From the IMG/VR virus record IMGVR_UViG_3300031974_002928, positions 1-24,084 of that record: a stretch of 24,084 nucleotides of DNA. One strand, 5' to 3'. This stretch comes from a virus. The notes beneath the pieces are model-generated. The model worked only from the letters and a program-made list of their open reading frames with translations, was not told the origin of the DNA and did no database searches. Position numbers and translations under genes: made by a program. Numbering within the stretch: position 1 is the stretch's first letter; each line of letters begins with the position of its first letter. Below are positions 7,218 to 14,563 of the stretch, in pieces.

Positions 7218-8105
7218 TTAGCTACCGATTGGTGAGCTAGCTTTGTTGTCTTCGTGTTTAGCTTTTGGAGCCGCACTCATTTTTTTGCCTTTATCGCCAG
7301 GAGCATTTTCAGCATCTACGCCCATGTCTTCAGCAGTTGGTGCTGCACGACCTTTTTCGTCGCCGCCATAGCTTTCGTTAGCTTCGCCGCCCATGTCATT
7401 TTTGCTTGCAACAGCTGATTTAGAATTGTCAGCAGTTGGGTTTTCCGGCTTTGGAGCAGGTGTGCTATATTCGTCTAGCTTTTTCATGTAGCGCTTCATC
7501 ATGTCTGACTCACTAACAGGATCTTCGTCTTCTTCAGCAGACTCTTCCATGTCGTCGTCTTCAACATCGTCTGCTAAATCGTCTGCTGGATCACCGCCCA
7601 TGTCTTCGTCTTCCATGTCCATGTCTTCGTCTTCCATGTCGTCGTCATCCATGTCCATATCTTCGTCGTCATCCATTGCGTCAATTGCAGCTTCAAGTTC
7701 AGCTTTGAGATCGTCTAGCTGTGCTTCTAAGCTATCTATTTGATCTTGCATGTCGCCGCCTTCCATGTCGTCATCCATGTCGTCCATGCCCATTTCCATG
7801 TCAGGACCTTCCATGTCGTCGTCGGCTTCTTCGATATCAAAATCTTCTTCGATATCAAAATCTTCTTCGATATCAAAATCTTCTTCGATATCAAAATCTT
7901 CTTCAAGATCTTCGTCAGCATCTTCTTCTAGTTCTGCATCAACATCTTCTTCGATTTCTTCATCGTACGTGTCATTTTCAAGTAAAGACTCGTAAATGTT
8001 TCTCGACTTTTCCACAACAATTTCATGGAAAAGATCTTTTGCGCCCTGCACGTCTTCGTTAACAAGACGCTCAAGCATTTCTTCAAACTTATTAGTTTTA
8101 GCCAT
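7218..8105 (-). CDS. Acidic prohead core protein (gp67/gp68 position)
   Basis: A 295-residue protein. The N-terminal helix contains GAKDLFHEIVVEKSRNIYE (21-39), which resembles prohead core proteins of marine T4-like phages. Residues 48-199 are dominated by Asp and Glu, interrupted only by a short coiled coil at about 121-143. A six-residue unit EEDFDI is repeated four times at 68-91. The C-terminal third is polar with mixed Lys, Ala and Gly and ends in SSPIGS. In T4 the small acidic core proteins gp67 and gp68 lie between gp20 and gp21; this single long protein occupies that place. Such proteins help fill the prohead core and may be processed by gp21. An AAGGAT ribosome site is present. Confidence 0.8.
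   Translation of the reverse strand: MAKTNKFEEMLERLVNEDVQGAKDLFHEIVVEKSRNIYESLLENDTYDEEIEEDVDAELEEDADEDLEEDFDIEEDFDIEEDFDIEEDFDIEEADDDMEGPDMEMGMDDMDDDMEGGDMQDQIDSLEAQLDDLKAELEAAIDAMDDDEDMDMDDDDMEDEDMDMEDEDMGGDPADDLADDVEDDDMEESAEEDEDPVSESDMMKRYMKKLDEYSTPAPKPENPTADNSKSAVASKNDMGGEANESYGGDEKGRAAPTAEDMGVDAENAPGDKGKKMSAAPKAKHEDNKASSPIGS
7833..7904 (-). repeat. Four tandem 18-bp in-frame repeats
   Basis: Four consecutive near-identical 18-bp units, each containing GATATC followed by AAAATCTTCTTC on the plus strand, encode residues 68-91 (EEDFDI x4) of the acidic prohead core protein. The near-identity at the DNA level, including third codon positions, points to recent expansion by slippage or recombination rather than ancient repeats. 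Copy number may vary between related phages. Confidence 0.9.
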
Positions 8106-8139
8106 TGCTATATCCTTTCTAATGCATAAAATGCCTACT

Positions 8140-8167
8140 ATTATACACAGGAAAAAATACTTTTATA
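8140..8167 (-). promoter_or_regulatory. Possible promoter for the core-gp21-gp22-gp23 genes
   Basis: On the minus strand TATAAAAG (8167-8160) is a two-mismatch relative of the T4 late octamer, and TATAAT (8145-8140) is a perfect -10. The sequence 17 bp upstream of the -10 is TTATAA, a poor -35. Either element could drive the capsid genes, whose first ATG is at 8105. It directly follows the terminator of the preceding genes, so some promoter is expected here. Confidence 0.4.
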
Positions 8168-8235
8168 AAAAAAATTTTACAAAAGGAATTTCGAGTGAAT
8201 GATTGTAAACTGTCATGTTATTTACGTATTTTATT

Positions 8236-8264
8236 AAAAAAGTAGTGTTTATACGTACTTTTTT
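8236..8264 (-). terminator. Intrinsic terminator after the 243-residue gene
   Basis: AAAAAAGTA (8236-8244) pairs with TACTTTTTT (8256-8264) around an 11-nt loop. The A and T runs give a U-tract on both strands, so it could act in either direction. It lies 36 bases beyond the stop codon at 8300, on the side expected for minus-strand genes. The stem is AU-rich and therefore weak. Confidence 0.55.
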
Positions 8265-8299
8265 GGTATATTTTTTTATTACTCTGGTATGTTAAAACG

Positions 8300-9031
8300 T
8301 TAATTAAATAAATTTATAAATGTTTCTTTGTGCAGTGTTTGTAAATTACTAAATTTTAAATCTTCTGGCATGAATGTATCAGGCTCTACTACTCTAACAA
8401 ATTGAACTTTTGTATGTTGCTGTATTACAGTTTTAGTTTGTTTAAGCCAATTTCCGTGATAAGTTGCACCGTCAGTTGACTTTTTATAATTGTTTGTATC
8501 TGCATACATGTTATTAAATTTTGAGCCATTGTTCAAACCTTTGTAGTCAAAACCTAAGATATAGATGGTTTTAGCGCCGTTTTCTATTGCTAAATTCAAG
8601 GCTGTAGGCCCACTACTCCAACCTTTACTAGGCTTAAAATAGTTTAAATTTTTAAATTTTTCGTAAGCTTTGTTATAATTTGTCCATACAGAATTGTGTA
8701 CGTTGTACCCTTCTCTGTTTATTTCCATTACCATTTTTACGTCAACAGCTATCAAATGATGAGGCCTGTGATTGCGATAAAGAGCATTACACCCATACAC
8801 AATCCCGTGATTCATTAATGCGTCTATATCAATACCACGCCTACTTGTTCCGTTGCCTATTACAAACGCTGTTACTCCAGAAGTTTTAGGAAGTTCAACA
8901 GGTTTTTCTATTATATTAGGTTGGGATATTGGATTATTTTTGCGTTCTCTTTTAAGTTTTTTCTGTTGTAATTTACGCTTAAGAGATCTATACTCTTCTT
9001 TGGTATACTTGCTTTTATCAATTTTGCCCAT
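8300..9031 (-). CDS. Rossmann-like protein resembling DUF115 / GT42-type transferases
   Basis: A 243-residue protein. Residues 1-32 are a basic helix rich in Lys and Arg. From residue 53 it shows AFVIGNGTSRRGIDID (nucleotide-binding-like GNG-S), then VYGCNALY (78-85), a middle HHLIAVDVKM, then WSSGPTALNLA (138-148) and TIYILGFDYKG (155-165). This order (GNGxS, CNxxY, GxxAxxxA, IYLxGxDF) is what one sees in sialyltransferase-like GT42 enzymes and DUF115 proteins, so a nucleotide- or sugar-nucleotide-binding fold is a reasonable reading. The substrate is unknown. It sits inside the head module, six bases after the 78-residue gene. Virion glycosylation or host-surface modification are both possible; neither is shown. 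Confidence 0.55.
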   Translation of the reverse strand: MGKIDKSKYTKEEYRSLKRKLQQKKLKRERKNNPISQPNIIEKPVELPKTSGVTAFVIGNGTSRRGIDIDALMNHGIVYGCNALYRNHRPHHLIAVDVKMVMEINREGYNVHNSVWTNYNKAYEKFKNLNYFKPSKGWSSGPTALNLAIENGAKTIYILGFDYKGLNNGSKFNNMYADTNNYKKSTDGATYHGNWLKQTKTVIQQHTKVQFVRVVEPDTFMPEDLKFSNLQTLHKETFINLFN

Positions 9032-9036
9032 GGTAT

Positions 9037-9273
9037 TTAGATAGATGCTTGATCAGGGACCTTATACATATCACGTATTTTAGAAAGTTCTTCTTGTTTT
9101 TCAGAATTATGAAAATCGCTAGCAAGGCGTGCACGATTTATGTCTTTCAGACATAGCCTAGTAACTCGTGTATCCGACGGATCAACAACAGATTGATCGT
9201 AGCTGTTGTCATAGCTAGGATCTTCTACATTCTCTAGGTTATCGTCAAAATAGAAAAATTCTCTTAAAAACAT
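9037..9273 (-). CDS. Small acidic protein downstream of the portal gene
   Basis: A 78-residue protein starting MFLREFFYFDD, acidic in its first half and with a helical, charged C-terminal half (INRARLASDFHNSEKQEELSKIRDMYK). Small genes occupy the space after gp20 in T4-like phages (gp67 in T4). The length fits gp67 (80 residues), but the sequence does not allow me to call it so, and the long acidic protein at 7218-8105 is the better core-protein candidate. The first ATG has a TTAGGAAT ribosome site that falls between the gp20 stop and this start. Confidence 0.6.
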   Translation of the reverse strand: MFLREFFYFDDNLENVEDPSYDNSYDQSVVDPSDTRVTRLCLKDINRARLASDFHNSEKQEELSKIRDMYKVPDQASI

Positions 9274-9287
9274 AACTTTATTTATTC

Positions 9288-11015
9288 CTAAATTCCGCCT
9301 GCGCCGCCTGCTGGGGGAGTTTCCCCTGCTTCCGGCGGAGATGTTGCTGTTTCTGGTGCAGTGCCTTCTTGTGGTACTGCATCTCCTAGATCATCTCCCG
9401 GTGCTTCAGTATCTAGTGCTCCTAAATCAGCACCGATGCCAGCGCCACTGATGCCAGCTGATCTCATTTCTGCACTAGGGTCCATAGCAGCAGCATCAGC
9501 GTCTTCACCGTTTTCTTCTTGCCACAATATTTCGTTTTCTTTGATTTCTTCTTCAGTAAGACCTAAGAAACGACTCATTGCAAATCTATTTGAAATATAT
9601 GGTAGAGCAGCCATTTGTCCGAATGTTGGAACTCTTGCATTATCTAGTTCTGCTTGTCTATAACTTGCAAAGTTTTGTGGCTTTACAAATGTCAAGTCAA
9701 ACATTTCAGTGTCAATGTTAACGCCTTTTTCTAATAGATATCTTTTAAATTCTCTATTAAATGTTTCTACAAGTAAGCCTTGTAGTCTTTCACAGTAAGT
9801 GTTGAAACGCAGTTCTTGAATGTATGCTGTACCAACTCTACCGTCTTGGAAATTATTTGCACCGTCATCTGCGCCGGTTGGCAAATAGCTCGAAGGAATA
9901 CGTAGTCCACGCACAAGTTTGTTAGTAAAATAGCGTAAGTCGTCGATCTCACCAAGGTTAGTACCGCCTGGTAGTGTTTCTACTTTAGAACCTCTACCTT
10001 CTGCTGTTTGCGGGAAGAAGTAGTCTTCGTTTATGCTAAGTGGGTTGTAGCTTGAATCAATAACATTAGTGCCGCCACCTGTAGCACTTGGTATTCTACG
10101 TTGATGAATTTCTGTTTTTACTCTTTCTACAAACTGCATAGCTAAGTGTGCAGGCATGTTACCAACGTCAACGTAAAATACTCTACGTTCTGGTGCACGC
10201 TGTACTCTATAGATAATAATTGCGTCTTCTAGCAATTCTTTCTGCTTGTAAACTTTGAATACAGTTTCTAACAAACTATTACCAAACGGAAAGTTGTTGT
10301 CTAGTCCTTCGCTCAAACTTAGATGTAAAACATGTTCAGCACCTACGCCAAGTTCTTGTTGTTCTCTGTAAAATCTAGAACCAGCTTGTTGAGCAGCGTT
10401 GCCTACCATACCTCGTGCTCCGCCAGTAGCGTATGCAGGATTACCGCCTTGTATGTTTCCGCTGGTTTGATGAGGTGTAGTTGCAATACCTTCTACAAAA
10501 TTAAAGTTGATGTCTCTAATTACATATTGTTCAGGTGTTTTGCCCTGGCTCTCGTTTACAATAATTCTCGAAACTTTAGCTGGATCTATATGATAGAGTT
10601 TTTTAGTTTCTGGATCTCTTAAGAATATTTCGTCACCGTACTTAAACACGTTTCTAAAAATTCTAAACATTCTAGTGTCGAAGTCATTTAGTTTGCACCA
10701 CTGCCTCATGTACTGCGTAAGTATTTGTACTTCTGAACTAGTAGCAGGTTTGTTAAATTCAAAATCAAAATGATTACCTTGATGATTTTTTTGTGTACAA
10801 AATTCTGCTAGGATGTCTAGTGCAGCATTTACCTCACTGTCCATGTCCATGGTATTGTACTGACCATAACGTTCAACACGGTTAGGTGAACCGACGTACA
10901 CGTCTGGCAAATAGCTACTGTAGTTTGCACTAGCTGGTCCGCTTGCATTTGTAGATGCGCCGCTTATAGGACTAGCAGAACCGTCATAGGGTGTAAAATA
11001 TTTTTTCCAACTCAT
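9288..11015 (-). CDS. gp20: Portal vertex protein gp20
   Basis: A 575-residue portal protein of the T4 gp20 family. Diagnostic segments are EVNAALDILAEFCTQ (61-75), VQRAPERRVFYVDVGNMP (271-288), the NEDYFFPQ region, and the TLPGGTNLGEIDDLRYF stretch near 350-370. The dodecameric portal nucleates prohead assembly and later serves as the DNA packaging and exit channel. It is slightly longer than T4 gp20 (524). The extra length is a Pro/Gly/Ala/Glu-rich C-terminal tail from about residue 505 onward that looks disordered. In T4 gp20 follows gp19; here it is the first gene of its operon, with a divergent Sm-like gene upstream. A late-type promoter octamer CATAAATA lies 25 bases upstream of the ATG. 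Confidence 0.97.
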   Translation of the reverse strand: MSWKKYFTPYDGSASPISGASTNASGPASANYSSYLPDVYVGSPNRVERYGQYNTMDMDSEVNAALDILAEFCTQKNHQGNHFDFEFNKPATSSEVQILTQYMRQWCKLNDFDTRMFRIFRNVFKYGDEIFLRDPETKKLYHIDPAKVSRIIVNESQGKTPEQYVIRDINFNFVEGIATTPHQTSGNIQGGNPAYATGGARGMVGNAAQQAGSRFYREQQELGVGAEHVLHLSLSEGLDNNFPFGNSLLETVFKVYKQKELLEDAIIIYRVQRAPERRVFYVDVGNMPAHLAMQFVERVKTEIHQRRIPSATGGGTNVIDSSYNPLSINEDYFFPQTAEGRGSKVETLPGGTNLGEIDDLRYFTNKLVRGLRIPSSYLPTGADDGANNFQDGRVGTAYIQELRFNTYCERLQGLLVETFNREFKRYLLEKGVNIDTEMFDLTFVKPQNFASYRQAELDNARVPTFGQMAALPYISNRFAMSRFLGLTEEEIKENEILWQEENGEDADAAAMDPSAEMRSAGISGAGIGADLGALDTEAPGDDLGDAVPQEGTAPETATSPPEAGETPPAGGAGGI

Positions 11016-11039
11016 TGCATTTCACTTGGTTTGATGTTA

Positions 11040-11047
11040 TATTTATG
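11040..11047 (-). promoter_or_regulatory. Late-type promoter for gp20
   Basis: CATAAATA on the minus strand differs from the T4 late octamer TATAAATA at the first base only. It lies 25 bases upstream of the gp20 ATG, leaving room for a short leader with an AAGTGA ribosome site. The same octamer precedes the membrane protein gene at 17181. Confidence 0.6.
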
Positions 11048-11086
11048 TTAATATTAAACGTATTTAAAAAAGTATAAGTAAGTTTG

Positions 11087-11227
11087 ATGGCTGACAAAAA
11101 GACAAAAAAACCAAGACCTGTGCACGTTGACCAAAGTAATCCCGGTCCTATGCTGACTACAGAACAGTACGAAAAGTATTACGGAAACAAACAAAAAGGT
11201 AAAAAAGATGACAATCACGACTCTTAA
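11087..11227 (+). CDS. Small basic protein, 46 residues
   Basis: An open frame from ATG at 11087 to TAA at 11227, translating as MADKKTKKPRPVHVDQSNPG, then a segment with YEKYYGNKQKGKK and a DDNHDS end. Lysines cluster at both ends around a Pro-rich middle. It overlaps the start of the Sm-like gene by 20 bases in another frame, suggesting translational coupling. The ribosome site is weak (AAGTAAG). It fills the only otherwise unexplained plus-strand space between gp20 and the Sm-like gene. I recognise no family. A coding role is plausible because the composition is phage-like and the start is well placed. Confidence 0.45.
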   Translation: MADKKTKKPRPVHVDQSNPGPMLTTEQYEKYYGNKQKGKKDDNHDS

Positions 11228-11549
11228 ACTGATCACAGGCGAAGAGATAATCGGCGATGTTACACAAGAAAACGATTCTGAGATTGTTGTAATGCGTCCA
11301 GTTACAATGGTAGAATCTGAAGAACCTGGCAGTATAAGTCTTGTACCATGGATCTACAGTATAGACATTGCAAAACCTATAACTATAGATAAAGACAAAG
11401 TGTTTTTAACAGCAGTTACTGACATTCGTTTTGCAGATAGTTATTCTAAGTATGATAGCAGTCTTACTACTGCACTTGAAGAATTAGAAGCTGAAGAACA
11501 GTATGCCCAAGAAGAACTAGACGAAGACGATACTGTAACTATTCACTAA
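11208..11549 (+). CDS. Sm/LSm-like small protein
   Basis: A 113-residue protein with the pattern LKLITGEEIIGDV (6-18), then EIVVMRPVTM (24-33), then a central SLVPWIYSIDI, then DKVFLTAVTDIRFADSYSKY (62-81). Short beta-strand proteins with TGEEIIGxV followed by IxxPV are found in many T4-like phages and look like Sm/Hfq-type folds, which often bind RNA or form rings. The last 25 residues are strongly acidic. The function is unknown; the fold is my inference. It is divergent from gp20 and its stop codon overlaps the stop of the convergent 631-residue gene. Confidence 0.6.
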   Translation: MTITTLKLITGEEIIGDVTQENDSEIVVMRPVTMVESEEPGSISLVPWIYSIDIAKPITIDKDKVFLTAVTDIRFADSYSKYDSSLTTALEELEAEEQYAQEELDEDDTVTIH

Positions 11550-13441
11550 CGAGCTCCCGGATTAAATGCTACTATCCCGCCTGTTTGTTGCGCAGTTGTG
11601 TTTACCCTATCATTAGCAGCAGCATTTTGCATTAATGAAGTATTTAATTTTTCTGCCATTAATGCTTGATTTTGATTACCTATGCGTAGTATCGGGATTA
11701 ATTCTGAAATTTTGTCAACTAGATCCAATATAGCTTCTTGAACTATATTTGGACTAACTTGCTGCCCTGCTAAGACGTTTCCGCCTGGTTGTTCATCGAG
11801 CATTTTTGCTCTTTCATCGTTAATTAGGTCACGTTCTGCAGCTCTTAGCGTGTTAAAATCTAAGGCCTCTTCATTACTAACTTGGCCGCCTGCGGCTAAG
11901 GTATCAATGGTGCTTTCTAAGGCAGAAAACTCTTCGAGCAATGATCTTTGCTCAGGCGTTAGGCCTTGTTGGCTTTGTAGTCTATCTAATATTCTAGACA
12001 TTGCTGTTGCATCAGATTGAATAGAGCCTGGTTCATTTTCTGCTGACCTTAGCATTTCTTTTACTTGTTGGGCTGTGCCTAGCATCACTTGAGAAAGTGG
12101 TATTAAGCCCCTTAAACCGTTTACTAAAATACCGTCGTTTGGATCTAAAAGTTCTGCTATACCTAAATTAACTTCTTTTGATGCTTCTGCTAGTAAAACC
12201 TGATTGTCTATAAGAGCATCCATTGTCTGATCGACACCTTGTATTCGACGGTTGATATTTTGTTGAGCATCAGTTCTTTGCATACTAACAAACATAGGGT
12301 TTTGCGCAGTGCCTAATATAGTTGCTCTCTGTCGTTCTACATCTCTACGTAAGAAACCAAACTCGCTGCCTAAGTATGGAGCAAATCTACCTAACTGCTG
12401 CATAACACCAGCAGACTCTTGAGCGTACACTTGTGCAATTCTATCTTCCATTGCCCTTATTTCTTCAGCACTTGCACCGCTTGCTATCATTGCGCTCATT
12501 TGTCCTAGTAGAGCAGTGGTCATAGGCTTCAATGCAGCTTCGATTTCATTTCCAGGTGTAGGCAAGCCGACGCCACTTAAGAATCCTTCAGCAAGGTCGC
12601 TTGCGCCTATAGCAGCTAGAGTATTACTAAATCTAATAAGATTTTGTGTTTGTCTTGGATTTGTTATTAGATCTAACTGTCTTGCGAGAAGTGCAGGAGT
12701 GTTTACCATAGATTCAACTGCTCGTTGTTGAGCTTCGACACTCATACCTGTAGTCTGTGCAAGTAGTTTTTGATTTTTAATGTTTTCTTCTATTACGCTG
12801 TCAAGTGTTTTTCGGTTTTCTTCATTAGCTAAGAATACAGGACCTAACAAAGCAGATTGAGCTGCCAAAGTAAAGGTTAGTGTGTCTAACTCTATACCTA
12901 AAGCTTTGAAATTTTCCAAAGTCTCTTGACCAAATGCATCTTTAACCTGTTCAAAATTTTCTAACACGTCGTCTGGTAATCCTCCAGACGCTCTTAATAA
13001 TTCTACCTGACTGCCTAGTTGTACAAGTTGATCTTTATTAATTTGTAGATTAGCAGCAAGCTGGTCAAATTGTTGAATAGTATTAAGAATTGTTCCTTGA
13101 TTAGCAAGAGCTTGCGATCTGTAAAAACTATCTTCTGCAATGTTTGCAAGTTGTGCTACTTGGCTCGTTAGGTCATCACCGAACACGTTGCCTGCTCTAA
13201 GTACACTACCTTGCGTATTACCTCTAGTTTCTTCTATTGCTGTGCCAACAACTTTAATTCCTGTTGTTAAGGTATTCACAACCTTTCCAAAGATTGCTGC
13301 TGTACCAGTTGCCGCCGTATTGACGTTATCCATGCTTTCTGATGCATTATTAGCATTCGTAGCTAGTTGGTTTGAAAAGCCGCGAGATTCCATTGCTTGG
13401 AATAAAGAATTAGCAAAGCGATCATAATCAAACTCGTCCAT
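11546..13441 (-). CDS. Long helical protein, candidate tail tape measure (gp29-like)
   Basis: A 631-residue protein dominated by Ala, Gln, Asn, Leu and Glu with long predicted helices throughout. Hydrophobic stretches occur near residues 45-70 (ATGTAAIFGKVVNTLTTGIKVVG). It has no cysteine cluster, catalytic motif or signal peptide. T4's tape measure gp29 is 590 residues and lies close to the hub genes. This gene directly adjoins the gp26-type gene, though on the opposite strand. Size, helix content and neighbours make it the best tape-measure candidate in the window, but no diagnostic motif confirms that. The start is preceded by AGGAAAAAT. A late-like octamer ACTAAATA lies at 13483-13490 on this strand. 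Confidence 0.5.
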   Translation of the reverse strand: MDEFDYDRFANSLFQAMESRGFSNQLATNANNASESMDNVNTAATGTAAIFGKVVNTLTTGIKVVGTAIEETRGNTQGSVLRAGNVFGDDLTSQVAQLANIAEDSFYRSQALANQGTILNTIQQFDQLAANLQINKDQLVQLGSQVELLRASGGLPDDVLENFEQVKDAFGQETLENFKALGIELDTLTFTLAAQSALLGPVFLANEENRKTLDSVIEENIKNQKLLAQTTGMSVEAQQRAVESMVNTPALLARQLDLITNPRQTQNLIRFSNTLAAIGASDLAEGFLSGVGLPTPGNEIEAALKPMTTALLGQMSAMIASGASAEEIRAMEDRIAQVYAQESAGVMQQLGRFAPYLGSEFGFLRRDVERQRATILGTAQNPMFVSMQRTDAQQNINRRIQGVDQTMDALIDNQVLLAEASKEVNLGIAELLDPNDGILVNGLRGLIPLSQVMLGTAQQVKEMLRSAENEPGSIQSDATAMSRILDRLQSQQGLTPEQRSLLEEFSALESTIDTLAAGGQVSNEEALDFNTLRAAERDLINDERAKMLDEQPGGNVLAGQQVSPNIVQEAILDLVDKISELIPILRIGNQNQALMAEKLNTSLMQNAAANDRVNTTAQQTGGIVAFNPGAR

Positions 13442-13465
13442 TATTTTTCCTGCCTATTTTAATAT

Positions 13466-13490
13466 GTTAAATACATATAGCTTATTTAGT
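13466..13490. promoter_or_regulatory. Divergent late-like promoter elements
   Basis: The short spacer between the divergent 631-residue gene and the gp26-type gene contains GTTAAATA (plus, 13466-13473) and ACTAAATA (minus, 13490-13483). Each lies 27-42 bases upstream of the corresponding ATG. Both share TAAATA with the T4 late octamer but differ at the first two positions. The same ACTAAATA precedes the baseplate operon at 22706. They could also be chance in such AT-rich DNA. Confidence 0.35.
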
Positions 13491-13499
13491 GAGAATATA

Positions 13500-14342
13500 A
13501 TGTCCTCTTTTTTAGAAAAATACAAAAGACAAGCAAAGTTATATATAGACTTACCTAGCAGCGGTATTTACTATGATGATTCTGTAGTGCAAGATCAGCA
13601 GTATGTTCACTTACCGGTGCATGCTCTAACCGCTGCTGATGAAATTACTATAAAAACACCAGATATTTTGTTTTCAGGACAAGCCACTGCTGATATAATA
13701 AAAAGTTGTGTACCTTCTATTTTAGATCCCTGGAAATTAGTCAAACCAGATGTTGATTATATTTTGTCGGCTATAAAATTAGCAACATATGGGGAAACTT
13801 CATCTATGACTGTAACTTGTCCTAAATGTGGTACAGAAAGCGAAGCTGAAATAAAGCTACAAGATGTTTTAGATTTTTACGAAAATGTTCCGCAAGAACA
13901 TGTTTTTTCTTATCAAGATCTAGAAATACAGCTTACACCTGTAACATACACTATTATCACTAAGCTTGGCCTAGAAATGTATAATTTACAAAGAACATTA
14001 GTGCAAGTACAAGCTAGCGATATGACCGATGAGGAAAAAACAGATCATTATGCAAAAGCTGCTAACGAGATGAAAAAAGCAGCAGTAAGGGCATTAGTTT
14101 ATTATGTGACATCGATATCGTCTAAAACTTCTGATGATGTAGAAGATAATAATGAAGTAATAAATGATTTTCTTTATAATAACGATAATTCTGTTGCTAC
14201 ACTTTTTACAAAAGAAGTAGACATATTTCTACAAAAATTGTCGTTTCCAGAACAGTTTTTACCCTGTTCTAATGAAGAATGTGATCATACGTTAAATGTA
14301 AAATACAGCAGTGATTACTCAACTTTTTTCGATCGATCCTAG
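13500..14342 (+). CDS. gp26-type baseplate hub / tail assembly protein, zero-frame product
   Basis: I start this at the ATG at 13500 (MSSFLEKYKRQ), 12 codons inside the longer frame, because a GTGAG ribosome-site-like sequence precedes it while the ATG at 13464 has none. The 280-residue product has LYIDLPSSGIYYDD (14-27), a zinc-finger-like CPKCG at 107-111 and a second cysteine pair C256/C261 near the end (PCSNEECDH). These match the T4 gp26/gp51 baseplate-protein family in marine relatives, which act in hub assembly. A slippery heptamer lies four codons before the stop, and a start-less ORF continues in the -1 frame. The protein may therefore be made in a short and a long form. Confidence 0.75.
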   Translation: MSSFLEKYKRQAKLYIDLPSSGIYYDDSVVQDQQYVHLPVHALTAADEITIKTPDILFSGQATADIIKSCVPSILDPWKLVKPDVDYILSAIKLATYGETSSMTVTCPKCGTESEAEIKLQDVLDFYENVPQEHVFSYQDLEIQLTPVTYTIITKLGLEMYNLQRTLVQVQASDMTDEEKTDHYAKAANEMKKAAVRALVYYVTSISSKTSDDVEDNNEVINDFLYNNDNSVATLFTKEVDIFLQKLSFPEQFLPCSNEECDHTLNVKYSSDYSTFFDRS

Positions 14343-14563
14343 TTGCAAAGTCGAATTCTGAGATTGAAGAACTTATCAAAAAATACGAAAATCAGATAAA
14401 AGAAATAAAATATAATCTCTATAAATTAGGATGGTTCATGCGTGGTTTTATGGACTATAACACAATTATGCATGTAATATCTCCAGAAGATATACGAATA
14501 TTAAATGATATTGTTAAAGAAAACTTAGAAACTACAAAAGAAAGCGGAATGCCGTTTTTCTAA
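14324..14563 (+). CDS. Probable -1 frameshift extension of the gp26-type protein
   Basis: At 14324-14330 the zero frame reads T-TTT-TTC, a canonical X-XXY-YYZ slippery site. After a -1 slip, translation bypasses the TAG at 14340 and continues for 77 codons to TAA at 14561. The extension begins RSILVAKSNSEIEELIKKYE and includes LGWFMRGFMDYNTIM and a KENLETTKESGMPFF end. The -1 frame has no ATG before codon 38 of the extension. The conserved-looking helix of its first half would be untranslated without frameshifting. The full fusion would be 354 residues. Alternatively a 41-residue protein could start at ATG 14438, preceded by AGGA. Frameshifted chaperone pairs beside tape-measure genes are widespread in long-tailed phages. 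Confidence 0.65.
   Translation, partial: FFRSILVAKSNSEIEELIKKYENQIKEIKYNLYKLGWFMRGFMDYNTIMHVISPEDIRILNDIVKENLETTKESGMPFF

Larger units (their letters stand above)
8106..8299. other. Non-coding spacer between putative transferase and core-protein genes
   Basis: This 194-bp AT-rich gap contains a terminator-like hairpin at its left side for the gene ending at 8300, and weak promoter-like elements near 8140-8167 for the gene starting at 8105. I see no credible ORF in it. Confidence 0.6.

Noticed and set aside
7501-8062. Several long plus-strand frames rich in Ser or in Leu/Arg repeats
   Set aside because: They are antisense shadows of the Asp/Glu-rich core protein, whose GAx codons read as Ser, Leu or Val codons on the other strand.
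9033-9041. CTAAATAC element just before the ATG at 9031
   Set aside because: It is formed by the stop codon of the preceding gene and touches the start codon, so a transcript from it would lack the start.
9277-9284. AATAAATA late-like octamer before the 78-residue gene
   Set aside because: It lies too close to the ATG to leave a leader, and coincides with the ribosome-site region and the gp20 stop. Read-through from the gp20 promoter is enough.
13464-13499. Earlier ATG for the gp26-type gene
   Set aside because: No ribosome site is present, and the extra residues (MLNTYSLFSENI) precede the family-like start MSSFLEKYKRQ.
14549-14561. Small CGG/CCG hairpin with T-run at the end of the frameshift ORF as terminator
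   Set aside because: The stem is only three to four pairs and lies within coding sequence; too weak to support.
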